A stretch of DNA of 64,000 bases from Phycisphaerae bacterium (GTDB lineage Bacteria; Planctomycetota; Phycisphaerae; Sedimentisphaerales; Anaerohalosphaeraceae). Position 1 is the first letter of the stretch, and each line of letters opens with the position of its first letter. A program made the position numbers and the translations under genes. The stretch is taken from the NCBI GenBank assembly GCA_012729675.1, contig JAAYCR010000034.1, positions 18,125-82,124 of the forward strand, given 5' to 3'. Shown here piece after piece: positions 42,194 to 51,063 of the stretch. The notes below the pieces were generated by a model that was given only the letters and a program-made list of their open reading frames with translations, was not told the DNA's origin and searched no databases.

Positions 42194-43183
42194 TTAGACT
42201 CCGTAGGCGGTTTTGATGGCGTCGAGGAGTTGTGGGCGGGTTTTGGCGGCCAGCAGGGCGAGCATGGTTTTTTTGCGTTCGGGGTGGCGTTTGCTGTAGC
42301 CGACGGCGAACTTGCGGAAGTAGGGCACGGCCCGGTTGTCTTTGCGGCCCTGGCAGATCATCTCAAAGTGTTCCTGCATCACGCGGCCCTGCTCGGCCAA
42401 TGTCGGCGGCGGCGGGGGGGGGCTGCCCTGCGAGCGGGCCAGCAGCTCGGCGAAGAGCCACGGGTTGCCGACGGCGCCGCGAGCGACGAGGACGCCGTCG
42501 ATGCCGGACTGCGTCTGCCGTTCAATCGCGGTGTCGGCGCAGAAGATGTCGCCGCTGCCGAAGACCGTCAGGCGGGGGAATCGCTGCTTGACGGCGGCGA
42601 TGCGCGACCAGTCGGCCTTGCCGCGATATTTTTGGCTGACGGTGCGGCCGTGGATGGCGAGCATATCGACGCCCTCATCGGCGGCGATCTGGCAGATCGA
42701 CTGGAAATCCTCTTCCGACGCGGCACTGTGGTCATAACCGATGCGAATTTTCATCGAGACAGGGCAGGCGACGGCCTGGCGCGTCAGCCGCACGGCCTGG
42801 AGGATGATGTCGGGTTTTTGCATCAGAAAGCCGCCGCGCAGACGACGCAGCACCTTCGGCACGGGACAGGCGAAGTTCAGATCGACCGCCGCGTAGCCGA
42901 CCTGCTCGAAGACCGCCGCGGCCTGTGCGATGATCGCCGGGTCGTCGCCGAGGATTTGCGCGACGACGGGGTGTTCGCCGTCGTGGGGGAGAAATTTCAA
43001 TTGCCGCATCGCCTTCGGATGCAGCGCGATGCGATCCAGCATCACGCCCGTAAACGTCAGAGGGCAGCCGAACCGACGCGCCAGATGCCGCATCGGGTAA
43101 TCCGTATAACCGGCCAGCGCCGCCTGAATGAACGGCATACTCAATTCGAGCGTTCCAATTTTGATCGTGTTGTAAGGTGTCAT
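42194..43183 (-). CDS. tRNA-dihydrouridine synthase (Dus)
   Basis: FMN enzyme reducing uridines in the tRNA D-loop or variable region. 329 residues. Visible: AALAGYTDYPMRHLARRFG (start of the TIM barrel), the catalytic Cys loop LNFACPVPKVLRRLRGGFLM (typical form NxGCPxxKV), MKIRIGYDHS, IHGRTVSQKYRGKADWS and VLVARGAVGNPWLF. The NxGCP motif is NFACP here, so Gly is replaced by Ala while the catalytic Cys stays. Subfamily (DusB-like by length and motif) is inferred. Gap of 32 bp to the kinase gene upstream. Confidence 0.92.
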   Translation of the reverse strand: MTPYNTIKIGTLELSMPFIQAALAGYTDYPMRHLARRFGCPLTFTGVMLDRIALHPKAMRQLKFLPHDGEHPVVAQILGDDPAIIAQAAAVFEQVGYAAVDLNFACPVPKVLRRLRGGFLMQKPDIILQAVRLTRQAVACPVSMKIRIGYDHSAASEEDFQSICQIAADEGVDMLAIHGRTVSQKYRGKADWSRIAAVKQRFPRLTVFGSGDIFCADTAIERQTQSGIDGVLVARGAVGNPWLFAELLARSQGSPPPPPPTLAEQGRVMQEHFEMICQGRKDNRAVPYFRKFAVGYSKRHPERKKTMLALLAAKTRPQLLDAIKTAYGV

Positions 43184-43215
43184 CTGAGAAACCGGCGTTA
43201 TCTCTATTGAGCGAA

Positions 43216-44049
43216 TCAGGCCAATTGCATGAGACGTTCAAGACCGGGTTTTTTGCGGCGGGCCGTGAGCGTTTGTTCGCGTTTTTTCAGCGTATCCAGA
43301 AACGCCTGTCGGTTTGCGACCGCTTCGCCGTCGGCCGATTCGAGATACGTATTGATGAATACGTCGCGCAGGCGGGTGTCAAACCATTCATCCGGCAGGC
43401 TAAACAGCAGCGCGCCCAGATTACGTGCGGCGTGGCGCGAGGCGGCAACATTAAGCTGCATCCGGTGCAGGTCAATAATTGCGAATTGGTATGACTCGGC
43501 CGGGTCGATTGGTTCAATTAGAAACAGATGCCATAGGTAGGAATCCGGCAGGCTGACTTTGATCCGATGCAATTTGCGAAAAAACGCCGCCAGAGATTTG
43601 ACGAGCTTTTCTTGTTGGGATTGATCAAAGCTATCCCATTGATCGAGCATGAAATCGATGAGGCTGCGGCCGTTGATTTTTTGAGTCACAAAAAACGACC
43701 GGCGTTCGATGCCGCAGCAGGTGTCGGCTCCCCACGCGGCGGGGCGATAAGTCTCGATGCTGTTGTGCAGCAGGGTGTGTGCGTTGCGCCACTCCAACTC
43801 GGCCTGCGAACACAGTTTGCCGAAGTTCATAAAGGTAAAAAACATATCTTTCGGGTGGGGAGAAAAAAAACGCTTCATAAAGTACGTGCGCTGCCCCTGC
43901 GGGCTTTGCAGCGTCAGGATGTGGACATCTCGCTTTTCATTGCGATTGATTCGTTTGCCCTTGTCAAAGGTGATAAAATCATCAACGGTTTTCAGCCCGT
44001 TCTGCGCGAAGATTGCCTCCTGCGCCGCCTCAAATTCAATACGCTGCAT
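43216..44049 (-). CDS. lipopolysaccharide core kinase-like protein (WaaP/KdkA family)
   Basis: 277 residues with the protein-kinase-like fold used by LPS heptose and Kdo kinases. Recognisable pieces: YFMKRFFSPH (glycine-poor nucleotide loop with Lys), AELEWRNAHTLLHNSIETYRP (helix C and hinge), VTQKINGRSLIDFM, FFRKLHRIKVSLPDSYLWHLFL (catalytic loop, where HxD is replaced by LPDSY) and FAIIDLHRMQ (metal Asp). Together with lpxB it suggests a phosphorylated lipid A core. Alternatives: a related small-molecule kinase. It precedes the dus gene by 32 bp and follows a small membrane protein gene by 41 bp. Confidence 0.8.
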   Translation of the reverse strand: MQRIEFEAAQEAIFAQNGLKTVDDFITFDKGKRINRNEKRDVHILTLQSPQGQRTYFMKRFFSPHPKDMFFTFMNFGKLCSQAELEWRNAHTLLHNSIETYRPAAWGADTCCGIERRSFFVTQKINGRSLIDFMLDQWDSFDQSQQEKLVKSLAAFFRKLHRIKVSLPDSYLWHLFLIEPIDPAESYQFAIIDLHRMQLNVAASRHAARNLGALLFSLPDEWFDTRLRDVFINTYLESADGEAVANRQAFLDTLKKREQTLTARRKKPGLERLMQLA

Positions 44050-44090
44050 AACGTTCTTTCAATCCAGTCGTCCGGTCTGCCGTTTGTCTG

Positions 44091-44303
44091 TCACCAGGGT
44101 GTCGCGGGAGCAAGGGTCGGCACGCCGCCGTCCGGGTCCGGCATGTTGGGGTCGTAGGCGGATATCGCCAACCGAGACGATGGATTTTCGTCATTTGGCG
44201 TCGTATTTTGCTTGAATTGTGAATGCAGTACCGCAATGGCCAGCGAGGAAACTGCCAGCAGCACAACCGCCGGATACGCCCAAGACTTATGTTGTGGTTT
44301 CAT
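44091..44303 (-). CDS. small single-pass membrane protein
   Basis: 70 residues from ATG 44303 (AGGA 8 nt upstream). One membrane helix (WAYPAVVLLAVSSLAIAVLHS) after a short basic N-terminus, then a polar extracytoplasmic part DPNMPDPDGGVPTLAP. No family recognised. Forms a unit with the kinase and dus genes downstream. Confidence 0.55.
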   Translation of the reverse strand: MKPQHKSWAYPAVVLLAVSSLAIAVLHSQFKQNTTPNDENPSSRLAISAYDPNMPDPDGGVPTLAPATPW

Positions 44304-44889
44304 GGCTATGATCCTGAACTTAATTGTTTTGACGTGCGTCATTATAAAAGACTTATTGGCCGAAGGCAAATCTTAAATGGAATTTGCCGCGGTCTTGCCT
44401 GATATTATTATTATCGGCTAATTGTCTCGAAAAGATTCACAAATTAGCGGAGACAGCGTCCGATAGTATCGCAAGTATAGTGGGCACAGCGGGGGGCTGT
44501 TGGATATTGTAAAATTACAACATATTGTGTATTGCCTGTTTTGCCTATTTTGCCAAAATGTCCTTAATAAAAGAGGGAACGGAGACGGTAAAATTGCCTT
44601 TTTCGTGATTATTATTGAGTTTTTTGTATCATTTTTTAAGTAACCCCTTTTTTCTGAAAGGATTAAGTAAATTTAAAAAAAATTGAAGTTTTCATCGCCG
44701 TGCTGACGATACCAGTAGTGCAAGGGGTATTGACGGCCTTGCAAGACCGATAAACATTATACAAGATGTTGTGGGTAGCAAGAAAAGTGATTAACGCCTC
44801 ATAATGGACTCGAGGAGACAACAAAGTGGTGCGGCGGGCTGACCCGTCGCCGGTTGCTCAGACTGCAAGGAGTGTCGTCGGAGCGATTG
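44304..44889. other. A+T-rich gap
   Basis: 586 bases, strongly A+T-rich with runs of A and T, between two divergent transcription units, so both promoters should lie here. ACCGATAA near 44746 resembles a sigma-28 -10 box but has no matching -35 at the right distance. No gene recognised. Confidence 0.5.
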
Positions 44890-45222
44890 ATGAGGTTGGA
44901 TATAATTATGGATACAGCAAAAACAAGACGTTTGTTCCTGGAACAGCAGCGATTGGCCGAGCGGGAAAATAGGACGCAGGGCGGTCAAACGCCCTCCGGG
45001 CCGTTGTGGGCAGAACCGGATTTTCCGACGGAACACATCGTCAGGCATCTTGATACCAATCCTATCGGGAAATTGCTGGAATTGATCGCTGCGCTGCCGG
45101 ATGTTCGGTATGACAAGATCGAACATGCACGACGGCAGTTGTCGCTTTCGGAAGAGGCGTTGGACGCGCGGCTGGACATCGCCCTGGATCGCGTCCTCGA
45201 AGAAATTACCACGGAAATTTAA
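44890..45222 (+). CDS. small protein, possibly FlgM-like anti-sigma factor
   Basis: 110 residues from ATG 44890 (GGAG 6 nt upstream); ATG 44908 is an alternative. The last 50 residues, LIAALPDVRYDKIEHARRQL then DARLDIALDRVLEEI, follow the FlgM pattern of a PDVRxxKIxxARxxI helix and a C-terminal helix ending LLEEL. The first part is charged and low in hydrophobics, as in the disordered FlgM N-terminus. No flagellar genes are in the window, so the assignment is weak. It stands alone in an A+T-rich region. Confidence 0.4.
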   Translation: MRLDIIMDTAKTRRLFLEQQRLAERENRTQGGQTPSGPLWAEPDFPTEHIVRHLDTNPIGKLLELIAALPDVRYDKIEHARRQLSLSEEALDARLDIALDRVLEEITTEI

Positions 45223-45486
45223 GGTCTGTCGGTTTGTGCAGGCCGTGACACGACGTGTATTGGCCTATGGGGTCAATAGGGCTTACACTGTTTATTTCAA
45301 ATTTCAGATTTGAGAAACGGGGTTGTTTTGCCCCTATCGGGGCTTTTGGATTTTTGTGTTCGGCTTCCGGATGCTGACGACTCGTGCTCAACCGGGAGCG
45401 ATGCCTAATATAATCATTAAATGGCTCTATTTTTGTTTGTCTGGCTGCCTGAAGACACGTTGTGAATTCAATAATCTTTTTTATCT
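45223..45486. other. gap with A+T-rich repeat fragment
   Basis: At 45294-45316 a TTTCAAATTTCAGATTTGAGAA word is related to the palindromes at 45487-45557; a GCCCCTATCGGGGC hairpin lies at 45330-45343. No gene seen. Confidence 0.45.
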
Positions 45487-45557
45487 GATTTCAAATCTCA
45501 AATTTGAGATTTCAGATATTAGATCACACAAGTCAAATTTGAGAATTGAAATCTGAA
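45487..45557. repeat. AAATCTCAAATTTGAGATTT palindrome, left of the four-helix-bundle gene
   Basis: A 20-bp perfect palindrome (45493-45512) followed by CAAATTTGAGAATTGAAATC and CTGAAATTTC, all variants of the same word. The right flank of the next gene carries the same word at 46061-46095. Confidence 0.75.
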
Positions 45558-45560
45558 ATT

Positions 45561-46046
45561 TCAAAAACCTCTGCTCTGTTTTGCCATTTCTTCAATCTGT
45601 TCCAAAAACGCCTGTCGCGATTTTTCGCGCTGTTCCTGTTCCCTGCTTTCGGCGGTCAAGAATTTTTGCCCTTTGATGGGACTGTCCTGCAGCGATTGCG
45701 CCCATCCGCGGAGTTGCCGTGCGATGGACTCGACTGTCTGCCGGTATTTGATGATGTCTTTTTGTATGGCATCGGTATTCGGCACAAAATCCATCATGGC
45801 GAGCATCGAGCGTACCTCGCCGGCCGAGCCGCGGGCATAGTACAAAAATGAAATCAACTCCTTTGTCGTGCCGCGTTCAAAGCCTTCGGCGATATTGTTG
45901 GAGATTGAGAGGGCGGCGCGCTGAAGCTGGTTGGCAAGGTCGCCTTTGCCGCGAAAGACAGGGTGCGTGCAAAACGTGAACAGTTCGGCGGCCAGCTTTG
46001 CCGCGTCCTGCCAGACAGGCAATTGCTCGAACCGTTCGTACTTCAT
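45561..46046 (-). CDS. four-helix-bundle protein (S23 / 23S rRNA intervening-sequence type)
   Basis: 161 residues. The family pattern is plain: FEQLPVWQDAAKLAAELF at the start (usual FxxLxVWQxAxxL), ANQLQRAALSISNNIAEGFERGT in helix 2 and FLYYARGSAGEVRSML in helix 3. Homologues form pentameric bundles, occur inside 23S rRNA intervening sequences and are related to the Avd protein of diversity-generating retroelements (known). No rRNA or reverse transcriptase is here. The gene is bracketed by A+T-rich palindromes of the same sequence, suggesting a small mobile cassette inserted downstream of cysS. Function unknown. Confidence 0.93.
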   Translation of the reverse strand: MKYERFEQLPVWQDAAKLAAELFTFCTHPVFRGKGDLANQLQRAALSISNNIAEGFERGTTKELISFLYYARGSAGEVRSMLAMMDFVPNTDAIQKDIIKYRQTVESIARQLRGWAQSLQDSPIKGQKFLTAESREQEQREKSRQAFLEQIEEMAKQSRGF

Positions 46047-46060
46047 ACGTCAATCTCCTT

Positions 46061-46095
46061 TCTCAAATCTCAAATTTGAAATTTGAAATCTCAAA
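46061..46095. repeat. AAATCTCAAATTTGA repeat, right of the four-helix-bundle gene
   Basis: TCTCAAATCTCAAATTTGAA then ATTTGAAATCTCAAA: the same word as 45487-45557 in both orientations, between the cysS stop and the four-helix-bundle start. Confidence 0.75.
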
Positions 46096-46100
46096 TATAT

Positions 46101-47579
46101 CTACGCTCGTCGCCAGGTGGTTATGTTGCCGGGTTTGTCTTCGAGGACGACACCGAAAGAGGCCAGTTTGTCGCGGATGGCGTCGGAGGCGGCGAAGTCT
46201 TTGTTTTTGCGGGCGGTTTGCCGCTGTTCGATGAGCAGGCCGATGAGATGATCCAGAATCGCGTCATCTGTGCCGCCGGCGACCGCATAGTCGTCTTTGA
46301 CGATACCCAGCACGTCTCCGCCGAGTGTGCGGAATTGGGCGTCGATGGCTTGAAGTGTCGCCTTGGCCGTGCCGCTGTCCGGCAGGGTGGTGACGAGTTT
46401 GACCATCTCGAACAGCACCGACAGGGCGACAGCGGTGTTCAGGTCGTCGTTCATCGCGGCCTCGAATTTGTCCTTCATCGCAGCCAGTTGCGAGAGGACT
46501 GCCGAGTCCGCCGCGCCGTCCGGGGCAGAGGTTATTTGCTTGCGGACTTTGAGGACGGCGTCAGTAATCCGGTCGTATCCGCTCTGGGCCGCGGAGAGGG
46601 CGGCGTCGGAAAAGTCGATGGGGCTGCGGTAGTGGCTCTGGAGGATTAACTGCCGCACGGCCAGGGGGTCATAGGTGCGGGTCAATCGCTCGTGGCCGTC
46701 TTTGAAGATTTGCTTGAGCGTGATGAAATTGCCCAGGCTCTTGCCCATCTTCTGGCCGTCCACGGTGACCATATTGTGATGCACCCAGTACTTGACAAAC
46801 GGACAGTCGTTGGCGGCCTCGGACTGGGCGATCTCGCATTCGTGGTGGGGGAACTGGTTTTCGATGCCGCCGCCGTGGATGTCGATGGTCTTGCCCAGAT
46901 ACTTCATGCTCATCACCGAGCATTCCAGATGCCAGCCGGGATAGCCGCGTCCCCACGGACTGTTCCACTGCATGATATGGTTCGGCTCGGCTTTTTTCCA
47001 CAGGGCAAAGTCGGCGGGATGGTGTTTTTCGCCGCTGACCTCGACGCGCGCCCCGGCCTGCATCTCCTCGATATTCCGCCCGCTGAGCTTGCCGTAGCCG
47101 GGGAATTTGGTCACATCAAAGTACACCGAGCCATTGGCCTCATACGCATAGCCTTTGTCGATGAGCGTCTGGGTCAGCTCGATCTGTTCGGGGATGTGTC
47201 CGGTCGCGCGGGGGCAGATGTCCGGGCGCAGGCAGTTGATCGCATCCATATCCTCGAAATAGCTGCGCGTGTAGTATTCGGCAATCGCCATTGGGTGGCG
47301 GTGTTCCTTTTGTGCCTGTTTGGCCAGTTTGTCCTCGCCGGCGTCGGCGTCGTCGGTCAGGTGGCCGACATCGGTGATGTTCTGCACATACGTGACCGAC
47401 AAGCCGAGATACCGCAGATACCGCAGGAGGATATCGAAGCTGACGTAACTCTTGGCGTGCCCCAGATGTGCGTGGCCATAGACCGTCGGCCCGCAGACGT
47501 ACATCCGCACGCGGCCCGGCTCGACCGGCACAAAGTCTTCGGTTTTTCGCGTCAGTGTATTGTAAAGCTTAAAACTCAT
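46101..47579 (-). CDS. cysS: cysteinyl-tRNA synthetase
   Basis: Class I synthetase charging tRNA-Cys. 492 residues from ATG 47579. Zinc/active-site opening [20 protein letters not shown] with Cys29 and HAHLGH as the HIGH signature (36-41), then [15 protein letters not shown] with the second zinc Cys, [19 protein letters not shown], and KMGKS as the KMSKS loop ([11 protein letters not shown]). The C-terminal DALR-like helical domain is complete. The ribosome binding site is poor (AAGAAAG). A CACAGAG-type inverted repeat lies directly upstream. Confidence 0.97.
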   Translation of the reverse strand: MSFKLYNTLTRKTEDFVPVEPGRVRMYVCGPTVYGHAHLGHAKSYVSFDILLRYLRYLGLSVTYVQNITDVGHLTDDADAGEDKLAKQAQKEHRHPMAIAEYYTRSYFEDMDAINCLRPDICPRATGHIPEQIELTQTLIDKGYAYEANGSVYFDVTKFPGYGKLSGRNIEEMQAGARVEVSGEKHHPADFALWKKAEPNHIMQWNSPWGRGYPGWHLECSVMSMKYLGKTIDIHGGGIENQFPHHECEIAQSEAANDCPFVKYWVHHNMVTVDGQKMGKSLGNFITLKQIFKDGHERLTRTYDPLAVRQLILQSHYRSPIDFSDAALSAAQSGYDRITDAVLKVRKQITSAPDGAADSAVLSQLAAMKDKFEAAMNDDLNTAVALSVLFEMVKLVTTLPDSGTAKATLQAIDAQFRTLGGDVLGIVKDDYAVAGGTDDAILDHLIGLLIEQRQTARKNKDFAASDAIRDKLASFGVVLEDKPGNITTWRRA

Positions 47580-47600
47580 ATCGTATCGCTTTCTTTGTTT

Positions 47601-47705
47601 TGCCACAGAGAACACAGAGAGAAAGTTCTTAGTTTGTAGCTCAAATCAAAACTCGTAACTAAAAATTCAAAACTCACTCTGCGTTCTCTGTGGCCTCTGT
47701 GACAA
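47601..47705. repeat. CACAGAG-type inverted repeat upstream of cysS
   Basis: GCCACAGAGAACACAGAGAG at 47602-47621 pairs with CTCTGCGTTCTCTGTGGC at 47677-47694 across about 55 nt, followed by CTCTGTGAC. Related to the repeats at 50924, 51762 and 53151. Confidence 0.75.
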
Positions 47706-47710
47706 TCATT

Positions 47711-48211
47711 TTACTTCACCCGCCGGCGCAGGAGGACGATGGCGGTGACGGCGATGGCCAGTCGCTGGCCGACGGCGTTGAGGCCTTCTTCGGTTTTGGC
47801 CTTGACGTTGACATTGGCAAAATCCGTATCGATCAACCCGGCGACCGAGCGGCGAATCTGTCCTTTGTACGGCGCTAATTTGGGCTGCTCGGCGTGGACG
47901 ATGATATCGGCGTTGACCACCTCCCAGCGATGTTTTATAAGCTGTTCGCGAATGCGCTGCGTCAGTTCGGCGCTGTCGGCGTCCTGCCATTGGGGGTCGG
48001 TGTCCGGGAAAAACGTCCCGATATCGCCCAGTCCGGCCGCACCGAGCAGGGCGTCCATCACCGCGTGCAGCACCGCGTCGGCGTCGCTGTGGCCGGCCAG
48101 TCCCAACTCGTAGGGAATCCGGACGCCGCCGAGCATCAGCGGCCGATCCGGCACAAGCCGATGAATATCGGTTCCGATGCCGGTGCGATACTCGTACTGA
48201 ACGTCGATCAC
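47711..48211 (-). CDS. ispF: 2-C-methyl-D-erythritol 2,4-cyclodiphosphate synthase
   Basis: Zinc enzyme of the non-mevalonate isoprenoid pathway. 166 residues. Metal-binding GTDIHRLVPDRPLMLGG at the start (Asp-x-His), LAGHSDADAVLHAVMDALLGAAGLGDIG read as its signature SDADAVLHAVMDALLG and the third His, FPDTDP, and the C-terminal KAKTEEGLNAVGQRLAIAV. The start overlaps the hisB stop by 4 bp (ATGA), so translation is coupled although the two pathways are unrelated. Confidence 0.97.
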   Translation of the reverse strand: MIDVQYEYRTGIGTDIHRLVPDRPLMLGGVRIPYELGLAGHSDADAVLHAVMDALLGAAGLGDIGTFFPDTDPQWQDADSAELTQRIREQLIKHRWEVVNADIIVHAEQPKLAPYKGQIRRSVAGLIDTDFANVNVKAKTEEGLNAVGQRLAIAVTAIVLLRRRVK

Positions 48212-48792
48212 AGTCGCCCCTTTGTGCTGGGAATGTCCGTGCCGACGACCCGGACGGCCGATCCCAGCGCCTGGCCGAGGGCTTTGAAAATCGCCTCGGC
48301 AATGTGGTGGCTGTTGCCGCCGTAGGGCGTCTCAACGTGCAGGTTGAACTTGCCGACCGTTGAAAAGCTCCGCAGGAATTCCTCAACGCACTCCACGTCA
48401 AAATCGCCGATTTTCTCGGTACAGAACGTCGCTCGATAGACCAGATACGGCCGTCCCGACAAATCGACCGTCACCTCGGCCTTGGCGTCTTCCATCGGCA
48501 CAACGCTGTGGCCGTAACGGGCGATGCCTTTTTTGTCGCTCAGGGCCGCGTCCATCGCCTCGCCCAGAGCGATGCCGACGTCCTCAATCGTGTGATGTGC
48601 ATCGACCTCCAGATCGCCTTTGGCCTGCACGACGATGTCTATGCGGCTGTGCTTGCTCAGGTGAGCCAGCATGTGGTCGAAGAAACCGACCCCGGTGTCG
48701 AGTGTGTAGCGGCCTTGCCCGTCAAGATTCATCTCGACGTGAATGTCGGTCTCGTTGGTCTTGCGATCAATCGTCTTTTTTCGCTGTGCCAT
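48208..48792 (-). CDS. hisB: imidazoleglycerol-phosphate dehydratase
   Basis: Sixth step of histidine synthesis. 194 residues from ATG 48792 (AAAGGA 6 nt upstream). Two family signatures: DAHHTIEDVGIALGEA and GGNSHHIAEAIFKALGQAL, giving the two Mn-binding His sets, plus GFFDHMLAHLSKHS near the start. A stand-alone dehydratase without the phosphatase domain of enteric HisB. Located downstream of hisC with a long inverted repeat in between. Confidence 0.97.
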   Translation of the reverse strand: MAQRKKTIDRKTNETDIHVEMNLDGQGRYTLDTGVGFFDHMLAHLSKHSRIDIVVQAKGDLEVDAHHTIEDVGIALGEAMDAALSDKKGIARYGHSVVPMEDAKAEVTVDLSGRPYLVYRATFCTEKIGDFDVECVEEFLRSFSTVGKFNLHVETPYGGNSHHIAEAIFKALGQALGSAVRVVGTDIPSTKGRL

Positions 48793-48810
48793 AATTGTTC
48801 CTTTAATTAA

Positions 48811-48960
48811 ATCCGAATCACGAAGCACGAAAATCGAAACAAATTCAAATTCCGAAATTCAAAATGACATAAACAAGAACTCGACCGTTTGACGATTTGT
48901 TTTGAACATTTCAATTTTATTCATTCGATCTTGTTTCGGATTTCGATATTCGGATTTCGG
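48811..48960. repeat. long imperfect inverted repeat (CCGAAATCC type) between hisC and hisB
   Basis: 150 bp. The left side has AAATCGAAACAAATTCAAAT and CCGAAATTCAAAATGAC; the right side has the complementary TTGTTTTGAACATTTC and CTTGTTTCGGATTTCGATAT, ending TTCGGATTTCGG. Single arms of the same element appear at 29071 and 31413. Probably forms a cruciform or an mRNA hairpin. Confidence 0.7.
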
Positions 48961-48964
48961 GTAT

Positions 48965-50002
48965 TTAAACCGCCAAAATGGTTTTCAGTGCCGCCAGCAG
49001 CTTATCGTTCTGCTCCGGTGTGCCGACCGTAATCCGAAGTTTGTCTTCCAGATGCGGCAATTTGAAGTAGCGGACAAAAATCGCCGCTTCCGTCAAAGCC
49101 TTGAAGACCGCCTTGGCATTTGGGTACTGTGCCAGGACAAAATTGGTCTGGCTGTCCGGAACGCCCAACCCCAGCGCTCGCAGTGCTTCGGTCAGCCGAT
49201 CGCGCTCAGCCTTGATCTTGGCGATGTTCTCTTTGAAATACGCCTGATCCCGTATCGCCGCCGTCGCCGCCTGGAGCGCAATCGCATCGACCGGGTACGA
49301 ATCCTGCACCTTCATCAAGCCGTCAATGAGTTCGACAACTCCGATACCAAAGCCAAACCGCATCCCCGCCAGCGAATAACCCTTGCTCATTGACCGCAGC
49401 AGGAGGACATTGTCAAAATGCAGCGTCAGCCACAGGGCGTCTTCCTCAGCGAAATCCACGTATGCCTCATCCACCAGCAGGACGCCGGACAGTTTTGACG
49501 CGAGATTGGCCAGTGCATCGACCGGGAGCCGGTCACACGTCGGGGCGTTGGGGTTGCACACAATCGTCAGCGCCGCATCGGCCTTGGCCAGTTGGCCGAG
49601 CATATCGGGCGTGTTGCGGTCGATCTCGATGACCGGGCAGTCCTGTATCGCCGCCAATACGGGATACAGCGAATACGTCGGCTGGGCGTACGCCAGCGGG
49701 CGGCCGGCATCGCAGCAGGCCCGCACGCAGATAGTCAGCAGGTCGTCCCCGCCGTTGGTGCACAAAATGTTCTCCGGCCTCACGCCCAGCACATCGGCTG
49801 CGGTCTTCCGAAAGCTCTCACCGGTCGGATCGGGGTAGCGGCGAAGCTGCTCGGCGGTTATGGCGCCAATCGCCTTCAGCACCGTCGGCGAGGCCGGGTA
49901 CGGATTTTCGTTGGTGTTCAGCTTGACTACATCCGTCCCCTTGGGCTGAAACCCCGGCGTATATCCCGCCATCCGTTCTATGTTGTCTCGAAAATATGCC
50001 AT
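48965..50002 (-). CDS. hisC: histidinol-phosphate aminotransferase
   Basis: PLP enzyme of histidine synthesis, fold type I, 345 residues. KLNTNENPYPASP at the N-terminus, NGGDDLL cofactor loop, CNPNAPTCDRLP, VDEAYVDFAE with the PLP-ring Asp, and LLRSMSKGYSLAGMRFGFGI with the Schiff-base Lys207. Histidine genes hisC and hisB are adjacent; the remaining his genes are not in the window. Confidence 0.96.
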   Translation of the reverse strand: MAYFRDNIERMAGYTPGFQPKGTDVVKLNTNENPYPASPTVLKAIGAITAEQLRRYPDPTGESFRKTAADVLGVRPENILCTNGGDDLLTICVRACCDAGRPLAYAQPTYSLYPVLAAIQDCPVIEIDRNTPDMLGQLAKADAALTIVCNPNAPTCDRLPVDALANLASKLSGVLLVDEAYVDFAEEDALWLTLHFDNVLLLRSMSKGYSLAGMRFGFGIGVVELIDGLMKVQDSYPVDAIALQAATAAIRDQAYFKENIAKIKAERDRLTEALRALGLGVPDSQTNFVLAQYPNAKAVFKALTEAAIFVRYFKLPHLEDKLRITVGTPEQNDKLLAALKTILAV

Positions 50003-50057
50003 CCGTTATTTTTTCCTATTGCCGATTTCCTATTTCCAATTTGAAATAGGAAATTCA

Positions 50058-50903
50058 TTATTTGCCGCAGTAGTCGATCAGGCGGCCGATTTCGCTGCGG
50101 AGGTCTTTGCGTTCCACGATCATATCGACGAAGCCGTGCTCGACCAAAAACTCGGCCCGCTGGAAGCCTTCGGGTAGTTCGATCTTGATGGTTTGCTGGA
50201 TGACGCGCGGGCCGGTAAAACCGATCAGTGCCTTCGGCTCGGCAATGATCACATCGCCCAGCATCGAGAAACTGGCCGCTACGCCGCCGGTCGTCGGGTC
50301 GGTCAGGACGGAGATATACAGCCCGCCGGCTTCGTCGAGCCGTGCCAGCGCAGCGCTGGTCTTGGCCATCTGCTGGAGGGCGACGACGCCTTCGTGCATC
50401 CGTGCGCCGCCGGAGCAACTGACCACCACCAGCGGCAGATTTTCGGCTATCGCCCGATCTACGCCGCGGCAGAACTTTTCGCCGACGACCATGCCCATCG
50501 AACCGCCCAAAAACGAAAAATCCATGGCTGCCAGAATGACGCCGCGGCCGCGAATGAAGGCCTTGCCCACAAGCACCGCCTCGTGTGCGCTGTTGGCGTC
50601 GGGGTCGGCCTTGATCCGGTTTTTGTACGCCTGCTCGCCCCAGACAAAAGCCAGCGGGTCGCTGCTGGCCAGATCCTGTGCCAGTTCCTCAAGCGATCCC
50701 TCATCGACTAATTGCCGCACCCGCGTCGGACCATCAATGCGAAAGTGATGTCGGCACTCTGGACAGACGCTGAGATTTTCGTCCACGGTTTTTTTGTACA
50801 GCATGTTCTTGCAACTCGGGCATGACAGCCACAGCCCCTCCGGCATCTCCTTGCGGGGCTTGAGCGAAAATCCGTCCCAACCTGCTTTTTTATTTTTTGC
50901 CAT
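50058..50903 (-). CDS. accD: acetyl-CoA carboxylase carboxyltransferase subunit beta
   Basis: Beta half of the carboxyltransferase making malonyl-CoA for fatty acids. 281 residues from ATG 50903; ATG 50912 also fits. N-terminal zinc ribbon CPSCKNMLYKKTV...CPECRHH (Cys28, 31, 47, 50), then the crotonase-like fold with MDFSFLGGSMGMVVGEK, SCSGGARMHEGVVALQQMAK and DPTTGGVAASFSMLGDV, the oxyanion and biotin-binding segments. The C-terminus IGFTGPRVIQQT is typical. accA is not nearby. Confidence 0.96.
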   Translation of the reverse strand: MAKNKKAGWDGFSLKPRKEMPEGLWLSCPSCKNMLYKKTVDENLSVCPECRHHFRIDGPTRVRQLVDEGSLEELAQDLASSDPLAFVWGEQAYKNRIKADPDANSAHEAVLVGKAFIRGRGVILAAMDFSFLGGSMGMVVGEKFCRGVDRAIAENLPLVVVSCSGGARMHEGVVALQQMAKTSAALARLDEAGGLYISVLTDPTTGGVAASFSMLGDVIIAEPKALIGFTGPRVIQQTIKIELPEGFQRAEFLVEHGFVDMIVERKDLRSEIGRLIDYCGK

Positions 50904-50923
50904 AGCAATCATTTCTTTTTTTT

Positions 50924-51059
50924 GCCACAGAGGTCACAGAGGTTATTTAACCACGAAGCACATGAAGACCATGAAGAAATAATAAATAAAACTTCGTGCT
51001 CTTTGTGTTCTTCGTGGTTAATATCCTTTAATCTGTGTTATCTGTGAAATCTGTGGTTT
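50924..51059. repeat. CCACGAAG/CACAGAGG-type inverted repeats upstream of accD
   Basis: GCCACAGAGGTCACAGAGG and ACCACGAAGCACATGAAG are answered by CTTCGTGCTCTTTGTG, TTCTTCGTGGTTAA and ATCTGTGAAATCTGTGG, so the gap folds into nested hairpins. Same family at 51762, 53151 and 47601. Confidence 0.75.
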
Positions 51060-51063
51060 CATT

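Noticed and set aside
44740..44760. Sigma-28 promoter before the FlgM-like gene
   Set aside because: ACCGATAA fits the -10 box, but there is no TAAA-type -35 at the proper spacing.
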